Shown here: positions 6,440-13,800 of the stretch, in pieces
Numbering within the stretch: the first letter of the stretch is position 1
Layout: each line of letters opens with the position of its first letter
Source of the DNA: an uncultured Bacteroidales bacterium
GTDB lineage: Bacteria; Bacteroidota; Bacteroidia; Bacteroidales; Muribaculaceae
DNA: 19,514 nt
Assembly: GCA_900552315.1 (NCBI GenBank)
Contig: URZM01000021.1
Coordinates: 1 to 19,514 of the forward strand
Direction of reading: 5' to 3'
The notes under the pieces: model-generated
What the model was told of the DNA's origin: nothing
What the model saw: only the letters and a program-made list of their open reading frames with translations
Databases searched by the model: none
Program-made: the position numbers and the translations under genes

Positions 6440-8088
6440 CAGATTGCGTCTACAAATCGTATTATCGCGTCGCGGTCGGCCTTCGGGAGCTTACGGAATT
6501 TCTCGATGCTCGCCGCTGCGTCGCTTTGCGGAGAATAGCCATGCCACATTATGGCCTCAAGGGTGGTGCGCGCACGGCAGTCGTGCAGGCGGTCAGCCGT
6601 AGGACTGCCGGTCACCTTCTGATGCAATCCGCGTCCCCACAGAGGCGTGGTACGGCACCAGCCTCCACGTATATCGTTAGCCATTAGCAGCTTATGCTGC
6701 ACCATGTCGGTATAAGGCCATATCTTCTGATAGGGGAAACGAGGCAGCTCATTGCCTTTGAAGAACTTGGCGGGATCCACTATATTGTCGGGGCCGGTGA
6801 TCCAGCTGGGCCTGTGGCAATAGTCGCAGCCAATCTGGCTGAAAAGCTCACGACCCCGTACCACCTCCGGGTCATCCACGTCGCGCACGGCTGGAACCGC
6901 CAGGCCGCGATGCCATACCATCAGGTCCGTGTACTCGTCATCGGTCATCTCCACATCCAGGTTCTTGTCCGTAAGATATGCCGTGATACGCTCCTCCATG
7001 GAACCTTCCCAATATGATGGATGCTTGCGCTGCGGGTCTATACGCTGCACATATTTGTCAAAACCGGCCTGTACCTCCGGGTCCGTAGCCGAGTATTTCA
7101 CGTATGTGCCGGCGGCATCCAGATAATGGTAACGACGGTCCGAACGCGTCACGTTGGTGATGTTCCAGATGGCGTTGGCACCTGCCGCATCCTGAAGCGG
7201 GCCGCGCGAAAGGGCGTATGTGAAACGACGGACATAGGGAGTGCCGTCACCCTGCAATGAATTGGCATACATCGAATTCCATGTACCGCCGCTGTAAAAA
7301 GCGGGATTGAAACCGTTGGTCATGTAGCCGTCTGCCTCTTCCTTGCGATACTGGGCCAATATGTCCTCCTCCGTGATGGCGTCAAGCAGCCCTGTGCCAT
7401 AAATGCCGATGGTGGATTCCAGCTTAACGGCATAATCTCCGGGAAGCTGATAGCCTCGGTTCACTACATAAATCGCCTCCTTGGGCATAGTCACCTCCGG
7501 GTATTGCAGCTCATAGGTTTCCCCGTCGTCGAACTTGTTGCCCCAGCGGTCCGTGGCATTCACCCAATGCACCTTGATATTGCTCTCGTCAAGAGGAGCC
7601 TTGAACGGAGCCACGGCATGGCTCTGCGGCATACCTGCAAGCCATGGCACATAACCTTCAGTGGCAGGGTCATATACCACAAGCAGACAACCGTTACCAA
7701 TCTCATTGGTATTGAAGCTGCCTTCTGGCACACGGGTGCCGTGGCCGTAGTTAGGGTGGCAATGAGTGCATGAAGTACGTATATACACAGGACCGAGACC
7801 GCCTCGCACGCCAGTCTGGTTGGCCATAAAAGGCTTCTCGAACAATGCCTCGCCGTTTTTGAACGACTGATAGAAACCCTGCTGCTCCACTGCCGGAGCG
7901 GGCTGCTCAAACGCATTGCTCGTACTCAGCAACGTGGTGCCGAGCTCACCACCGGCATAATACCACTCCGGCATCTCCTTGTCCGAAGGTTTCTCATCAT
8001 TCTTGATCGTGTCGTCCGAACACGAAATGAAGCCCGCCGAGCAAAACGCGGCGAGCATCATTGAAGTTACAAAAGAGTTTGTTTTCAC
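6439..8088 (-). CDS. Di-heme c-type oxidoreductase lipoprotein (DUF1111/DHOR family)
   Basis: A 549-residue di-heme protein of the DUF1111 (di-heme oxidoredictase, formerly called thiol oxidoreductase) family, related to MauG/cytochrome c peroxidases. Two c-heme sites are present: CTHCH at 107-111 and CDYCH at 421-425. The C-terminal family block RTTPLWGRGL...LHDCRARTTLEAIMWHG is at about 479-517. A lipobox (GFISC, Cys23) is followed by S-D-D, a putative surface-export signal. The likely start is the GTG at 8088. It gives a Lys-containing n-region, and an in-frame stop lies just upstream; ATG codons at 8061 and 8058 would leave a signal peptide without a basic residue. Family members often pair with imelysins in iron-regulated loci. 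Substrate and redox partner are unknown. Extra cysteines (134, 478, 504) could form a disulfide. Confidence 0.88.
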   Translation of the reverse strand: MKTNSFVTSMMLAAFCSAGFISCSDDTIKNDEKPSDKEMPEWYYAGGELGTTLLSTSNAFEQPAPAVEQQGFYQSFKNGEALFEKPFMANQTGVRGGLGPVYIRTSCTHCHPNYGHGTRVPEGSFNTNEIGNGCLLVVYDPATEGYVPWLAGMPQSHAVAPFKAPLDESNIKVHWVNATDRWGNKFDDGETYELQYPEVTMPKEAIYVVNRGYQLPGDYAVKLESTIGIYGTGLLDAITEEDILAQYRKEEADGYMTNGFNPAFYSGGTWNSMYANSLQGDGTPYVRRFTYALSRGPLQDAAGANAIWNITNVTRSDRRYHYLDAAGTYVKYSATDPEVQAGFDKYVQRIDPQRKHPSYWEGSMEERITAYLTDKNLDVEMTDDEYTDLMVWHRGLAVPAVRDVDDPEVVRGRELFSQIGCDYCHRPSWITGPDNIVDPAKFFKGNELPRFPYQKIWPYTDMVQHKLLMANDIRGGWCRTTPLWGRGLHQKVTGSPTADRLHDCRARTTLEAIMWHGYSPQSDAAASIEKFRKLPKADRDAIIRFVDAI

Positions 8089-8111
8089 TGTATGTCTTGA
8101 GTATTAAATGA

Positions 8112-9272
8112 CTATCGTTCCGTGACTACGGCGGCGGCCTCCTCCAAAGCAGCCACCAGAGTCTCGCCGGCCGCCTTCATGGCAGCCTCGCTCAGAGCGC
8201 CGGCAGCGTTCTTGGCGAACGGCTCGGGAATCAGCTCTATGGCTGCTATGGTGTCATCGATGGCCTTGCGCACCTTGGCGTCCGCCTCGGCATTGTGGGC
8301 GCGTACATAGTCGCTGACACTCGCGTCACCGCTGCGAGAACCCAGATATGCATTACGCACCGATCGGATGTTGTCTGCGAAATCCTCGATGGAATTGAGC
8401 GAGTACGGGGACTCGATATAATTCTTGTCCTCAAGCGAGGAACCGATATGGGGACGGCCGATCTTTGTGTTGCCAACCTCGTCTGCGATGTCGATGCAAC
8501 CCTGAAGGATCTCCTCAGATGCCTCCTGATAAGTCTTGAAGCGGGAACCGGCCTGATGTGCGTTCTTCATCTCCCAACCGTAATTCTCGCCGTAATCAAG
8601 CTCGGCCTCCTCAAGCACGGCCTGCTTGGCGGCGCTGAGGTTCTCGGTACCGGCCCAGCATGCCTCCAGACATACGCACTGCGCGCAAAGGTCATCGGCC
8701 ACGGCCACCAGATACTCCAGTTCCTCGGGAGTATAGTCAGTGCTGTGTACAAGAGCGGTGTTCTCATCGGCGCTGAGCTCGAATAGCATATACTCCACGG
8801 CATGGAAACCTATCAGGCCATATCCGCCGTTGTTCTCCAGGCTCCAAGGATTGCCGCTGCGAATCTGCACGAGCAGATTCTCCATGGCGGCCTTGTCAAG
8901 CGGCCATGAATCGATATGCGGGTCTATGTTATGGTTGGCGGCGGGACCGAAAAGGAACGCCTCACTAAGCTCCCAATTCTTGCGTGCACGTTTCCAAGCC
9001 TCACCTGCAGCCTGGATGTCAGCCTGGGTCAATGTTCCGGCCTCATGCTTGGACTGCATGGCGTGGCACAGGTCACGCATCTCTATGGCGGCATCGGCCA
9101 TGGCCGCGTAGGTTGGCAACACCGTGTGGTCAACATAGTCGTTGACGGCTGCCTGCAAGGTCTTTTCCTTCGCCGAGAGGTCGGTGTCCGTCTTGGGCTC
9201 GTCATTGTCGTCAGAACAGCTTGCCGCCAACAAGGCAAGCGCTCCGAACATCATAATTTTTCCAAATTTCAT
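8112..9272 (-). CDS. Imelysin (peptidase M75-like) family lipoprotein
   Basis: A 386-residue imelysin-family protein, the fold shared by IrpA, ICMP and EfeO and implicated in iron uptake. The defining GxHxxE motif is GFHAVE at 155-160. Before it is the usual helix block AWKRARKNWELSEAFLFGP (about 92-110), then HNIDPHIDSWPLD (114-126). Despite the M75 name, peptidase activity is doubtful in this family; the motif is thought to form a conserved functional or metal site. The signal peptide ends LLAASC (Cys19), and the mature start S-D-D-N-D-E is acidic and looks like a Bacteroidetes surface-export signal. It lies 32 bases after the porin and 23 bases before the di-heme protein, so it is the second gene of the operon. 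The length is normal and ATG 9272 gives an MKFGKIMM signal peptide. Confidence 0.93.
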   Translation of the reverse strand: MKFGKIMMFGALALLAASCSDDNDEPKTDTDLSAKEKTLQAAVNDYVDHTVLPTYAAMADAAIEMRDLCHAMQSKHEAGTLTQADIQAAGEAWKRARKNWELSEAFLFGPAANHNIDPHIDSWPLDKAAMENLLVQIRSGNPWSLENNGGYGLIGFHAVEYMLFELSADENTALVHSTDYTPEELEYLVAVADDLCAQCVCLEACWAGTENLSAAKQAVLEEAELDYGENYGWEMKNAHQAGSRFKTYQEASEEILQGCIDIADEVGNTKIGRPHIGSSLEDKNYIESPYSLNSIEDFADNIRSVRNAYLGSRSGDASVSDYVRAHNAEADAKVRKAIDDTIAAIELIPEPFAKNAAGALSEAAMKAAGETLVAALEEAAAVVTER

Positions 9273-9304
9273 AGTTTATCGTAAAGTTTGTTGATGATTG
9301 TCTG

Positions 9305-10612
9305 TCATTTGAACCAGCCGGAGTATGCGATTCCCAGATTAATTGCCGGTTCGTTGTTGTATTTCTTGTCCAGGATGCCATAAGTGTATTCACCCTTCAC
9401 CACGATCTGCGGAATAGGATACCAGTTCACACCGGCCGATATTTTATGTCGGCCACACCATTGCAGCGGGGTGGAGCTTTCCATCTTGGCCATAGAGTCA
9501 TAATAGTCATATCGGCCGAAGACATAGAATCTCTGCCTGTCGGCACGCATGCGGGGTATCAGCGAGAATATGTCGTATCCCGCCTCGAACCCTGCCGCCA
9601 AGGCATCCGAGGCCACTTCCTGCCTCTTGGAAGTCGAGTTCTTGGACATGGAGATGTTGAACTTGCTGATATGGGACGCGTCGCTGAGATGGCCCCAATC
9701 GAAGAAGCCGCGCGCCACCCAATCATGGTCTGCATATTTGAAATCGATGGACGCTATGGTGACGGTGCCATGTATCCCGTCATTCTTCTCAGAGGAGGTG
9801 GGATACAAGGTATTCCGGAATGAGTTGCCCACATACCCGCTCACACCAACACGCAACCCCCTCACACTGTAATTGTCCACACGGGCGGCAAACGCATAAT
9901 TGTTGGCTATCTTGAACTCGAACGGGCTTGCCGACCCGTCGTGAATCCAGCTCTGGTTTCCGAATCGCTCCGAATCGAGTCCCGGCAAGAACATGGCCAT
10001 ATAATTCCAATCGCCCGCACGGCCTGACAACGACACTGAAATCTCATGCCATGTGCATGGCATTATGGTATTCTCGCCCTCCGGACGATAGACTCCGAAA
10101 AACTGGTCCGGCTCATGGTGTGCATTGGTCCCTCCTACAGGCACTACCTGCATACCGGCACGGAGTTTCAACTGAGGCATGAACTGCTTCTGGATATAGA
10201 ACTGCTCAAGAGCCACCTCACCGCCACGTTCTATCTCCTTCTCATACTCTCCGGCCTCTTCGGTCTCTATCTCCACGGCACTCTCTGTACCGCCATGCTC
10301 GAACTCTATCTCGGATGCGAAAGACCAGCCTTTGCCGAAATCATACCCTAAATAGATTACCACATGCGGCAGGTCGAAACGCCCGTGACTCCCCCCTTTG
10401 TATTTGTCCGGCTGGGTATAGCGCAGATAGTTGTCACTATAGAAATTGCGGGACATGGAGACCTCGCCATATCCACCCACATGGAGCCGTTCCCATGCCG
10501 AGATTTTCTTCTGCATGGAGGCCACCGCCAGGCTGTCCGAGGGAGCGGAGGCATGGCACACTGCAGATGCGGCAAGAAGTAATGAGAGAGATGCAAATTT
10601 GTCGATATTCAT
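9305..10612 (-). CDS. Outer-membrane beta-barrel porin
   Basis: A 435-residue outer-membrane protein. A Sec signal peptide (MNIDKFASLSLLLAASAVCHASA, cleavage near residue 23, shown in two parts: MNIDKFASLS and LLLAASAVCHASA) is followed by alternating aromatic/polar strands typical of a 16- to 18-strand porin. It resembles the Bacteroidetes phosphate-selective-porin-like (OprO/P-like) group: VGGYGEVSMSR near 45-55, NAHHEPDQFFGVYRPEGE at 163-180 and TWHEISVSLSGRAG at 187-200. Residues 101-136 hold 14 glutamates in 36 positions, a strongly acidic segment by a strand or loop near the start of the barrel. The protein ends near Phe434 (SGWFK). It is first in the operon behind a good promoter and probably supplies the outer-membrane route for the iron-related lipoproteins. 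Substrate specificity cannot be read from sequence. Confidence 0.87.
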   Translation of the reverse strand: MNIDKFASLSLLLAASAVCHASAPSDSLAVASMQKKISAWERLHVGGYGEVSMSRNFYSDNYLRYTQPDKYKGGSHGRFDLPHVVIYLGYDFGKGWSFASEIEFEHGGTESAVEIETEEAGEYEKEIERGGEVALEQFYIQKQFMPQLKLRAGMQVVPVGGTNAHHEPDQFFGVYRPEGENTIMPCTWHEISVSLSGRAGDWNYMAMFLPGLDSERFGNQSWIHDGSASPFEFKIANNYAFAARVDNYSVRGLRVGVSGYVGNSFRNTLYPTSSEKNDGIHGTVTIASIDFKYADHDWVARGFFDWGHLSDASHISKFNISMSKNSTSKRQEVASDALAAGFEAGYDIFSLIPRMRADRQRFYVFGRYDYYDSMAKMESSTPLQWCGRHKISAGVNWYPIPQIVVKGEYTYGILDKKYNNEPAINLGIAYSGWFK

Positions 10613-10633
10613 GTCAGTCAGTTTTTACAGGTG

Positions 10634-10666
10634 CAAAATTAGCCTGAAACCGCAGCCTCCGCAATA
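10634..10666 (-). promoter_or_regulatory. Bacteroidetes-type promoter of the porin-imelysin-DHOR-ccsBA operon
   Basis: On the - strand TATTG (10662-10666) is followed, after exactly 20 bases, by TAATTTTG (10634-10641), which fits the Bacteroidetes -33 TTG / -7 TAnnTTTG pattern. Transcription would begin near 10627, about 15 bases before the porin ATG at 10612. No other promoter of this type is visible between the operon genes. The surrounding intergenic region (10613-10809) otherwise holds only the hairpin behind the 1518-residue protein gene. I looked for a Fur-like palindrome and saw none that is convincing. Confidence 0.65.
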
Positions 10667-10753
10667 CCGGATTTTAGGTAAAATTAACAAATCAGATTCC
10701 GGCGCGACATCGTGTTCTCCTTATTGGAGGCGATTCCATACCCTGGATATATT

Positions 10754-10788
10754 AAGAGCCCCGGAACCCATCAGGTCCCGAGGCTCTT
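10754..10788 (-). terminator. Hairpin behind the 1518-residue protein gene
   Basis: AAGAGCCCCGGAACC (10754-10768) and GGTCCCGAGGCTCTT (10774-10788) form a 15-bp stem with a 5-base loop. Two positions are C-A mismatches if read as + strand RNA but G-U wobble pairs in - strand RNA, so the structure is better formed in the transcript of the upstream - strand gene. It starts 22 bases after the stop codon. The downstream T-run is poor (TTAATATAT), so it may be a weak intrinsic terminator or a 3'-end-stabilising hairpin. Confidence 0.55.
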
Positions 10789-10809
10789 GATGAATCAGAG
10801 TATAGCAGT

Positions 10810-13800
10810 CTACTTCACCACGACCTTACGGCCAGCGAAGATGTAGATACCCTTGTCAAGCGTGCGGATGTCGGATGCGCTTGCGTCACGAAGCACAATC
10901 ACTCCGGTCGGAGTCACCACATCGCCCTTCACGCCGTCCGCTAATGCGGCATCGATACCGGATACCATATTCAGCAGATATGTAACCTCCTCCGATATTC
11001 CGGAGGCATAGACGGCCTTCACGCCAAGCGTATAGCTGCCGGCAGGAACATTGCTGAATGTGTGATTCGTCTTCTCGGTCGTGGCCTTGATGTCTCCGAG
11101 TGTCAGTTCATAGTTCTTGACACGGCTCATGTCAGCCACTACGTCACCTTCAGGGTCACTGACTTTGAAATCATCCACCATGGCCATGAAGCCGTCGGCT
11201 GACGTGCAATGCACGGCCACACGTATCCTCTTGCCGACATACTCAGCCAAATCAACGGAATATGTGTTCCACGCATCCGATGCAGGAGAGATGGTCTTCA
11301 CGACCTTGAAATCTGCCGGAGCGTCTCCAGCCTCGCTAACGCACAGCTGCAAGGTCTCTGGATAGTTGGTGTAAGCCTTGGCGGCCAAGGTCCAGGAGAA
11401 GCCCGCACGAATCTCCATCTCAGGAGAAATCAGCCACTTGTCGGCTGTGGCGGCCTGAGGCCCTTGGAATATCACATATTTCTCACCGGCAAAGGCCGAA
11501 ACGCTTGCCTCGCCTGCAAGCGAAGGAGTTGTGCCCGCAGGATTGAACACCATAGGCGCGACGCTGGCGGGAGCGCTGACTGTAGAGCTGCCCGGGAATG
11601 TTACAAGCTTGTTGCCGAACATCATGGGATAGGACGGTTCGGTGTTGAGGTCCAAAGTCTTCCAGTCACCGAATCCGGTGGAGAAATCATCATAGTCCTC
11701 AAAGCTGTCGGTCATGCCCCAGATCTGATTCCACGCGGCATGGACCTCAAATCCGGATCCGTCCGCGTTCTCGGCGCAATCGACGCTAAGGTTATACGGT
11801 CTGGAGATGACCTCACTCAGATTTATGTCAAGGAACGAAGGTGCGTTGAACTCCACATCTGCCGAGTACGGTTCAAAGCCTTTGACATCTATAGACACTG
11901 AATACTTGCCTCTGGGCAGATAGCCAAGCATGGCACGCCCGTTCTCCACAGTCACGGCATAGTCCAAGTCTCCATGCAGATTGATGGCCGCACCGTCAAG
12001 GTCGGCATCGGCATTGTTGGTCAAGGTAAAGGCCACAGGCACGTAACCGTCATTGGTCAGCTCTACAGAGGAAGCAGTGGCCTCGCTCTGCGTTGTGGCG
12101 TACTTGGACATGACAGTCACAAGGTGCGAGCCGCCGGACACGTTCTCTATAAGATACTCATAAGCCTCGGTCTCACCAACCTTGACACCATCCATCGTGA
12201 TTATGAATGACTCATACGGATTGGCAGCGCTGCGTTTCATGACCCTGCGCACAGGCTTTGCAGCAGCCGCGTCCGGGTTCCATGTCACGAGCAGGTCGTT
12301 CTTGCCGGTCAGCGCGTCATGGACAATCACGGTTCTGATGTCGCGGGGATTCTGCACGTCTTCCCCAAGGAGCACATTCACCTCTGTGTCCCGGTTAACA
12401 TTGAACGATACCGTCTTCTCCTCTGTCCCGACTGTCTTGATGGTCATGGTATGGGCTCCGCCATATACTGCTATCTCACAGACGCCCTTTTCGCCCAGCA
12501 CTGTCTCAGACTGGGGATAAGTCTCGTTGAAGCGTACAGACTTGAGCGTGAACGGTACTCCTGACATGTCTATCTCATCAACGACAGCATCGACATTCAC
12601 CTTAAGTTTGAACTCGCGAGCGTTTGTGAATGGCACACCCTCGAAATCAACAATACGGTCATAAGGGACACTCAGGTCAAGGTCCTTGGTCTGATAATAA
12701 TAGTCAGCCGCATCCAGGCTCATGACGGCTGTCCCGCCGAACTCGTAGGCCTTGATGGCATAGCCGCCCTCTGCATCGGTTATGGAAGAAGCTGTGTACT
12801 CGCCGCTGGCAAACGTGACCACCGCTCCTTCTATGTTCTCGCCTCGTCCGTTGACCACATGGCCGGAAATATTCATATATGTATTGAGAGCCACGTCTGC
12901 AACCACACTGCCGTCTGCGAAAGAGATGGGTTCAAGGCTCTTGTACATCACATATCCGGGAGCGGAAACGGTCATGTCATAAGTCTTCTCAGCCTGGAAA
13001 ACGGTCATGCTGTACTTGCCCTCCGCATCGGTGGTGGCGGAATAAATCACGTCATCGGATCCATAGATGGTGACCACCGCGTCAGCCACCGGCTCCTCGC
13101 CATGAGTCACGGTTCCACTAAGAGTGCTTGGCTCAACCTTCAGGGCGAATGTAATGACGGGGACATAGTTAAAATTATCGTAAGAGGCAGTCAGATACTG
13201 ATTATGATTGTCCTTAGCTTTTACCCTTACATTCTCAGCCAGTTCGTCTGTCCAGACATAATATGTATTGACATATGTACTCTGATTCTCGCTGGCACAA
13301 TGCATGAGCAGGTTGCCACCTTCATAGACATAAGGACTGGTGAAGGTGAAATCAATCACTTTCGAGGTGTTGGACATGCTGCCACCGGGCAGCTCGATAG
13401 CTGTGGCAGAATAAATAGGTGCTACGTCCGAAAGGTCGAAAACCTCATCATCCTTTCTCACCGTAGAGACGTCAACGCCCTTCATCTTCACGCTCAGCTC
13501 TGCGGTCAAAGTTTTGGCGCTCTGGGAATATCCCTCTATTGACATACCTTCGATGACGGTGCCAGGAGTAATGCCATATTTCACAAGGTAATCCTCCGGG
13601 AATACGATGTCACTGGAGGAATTGTTATAATAGAAATTAAAAGGAGCCTTGCTGTTGGCCGAAGACATGGCCTTGGGGGTGCCCACAGTGGCGGAGGCTA
13701 CAAGGGTCTCCTCAGCTACGGGAATGGCGAACTCCTCACTCTTCAGCTCCAGGTCTCCCGCCTTCAACATTACGTATGCCTTGACCTCTCCGGCCTGATG

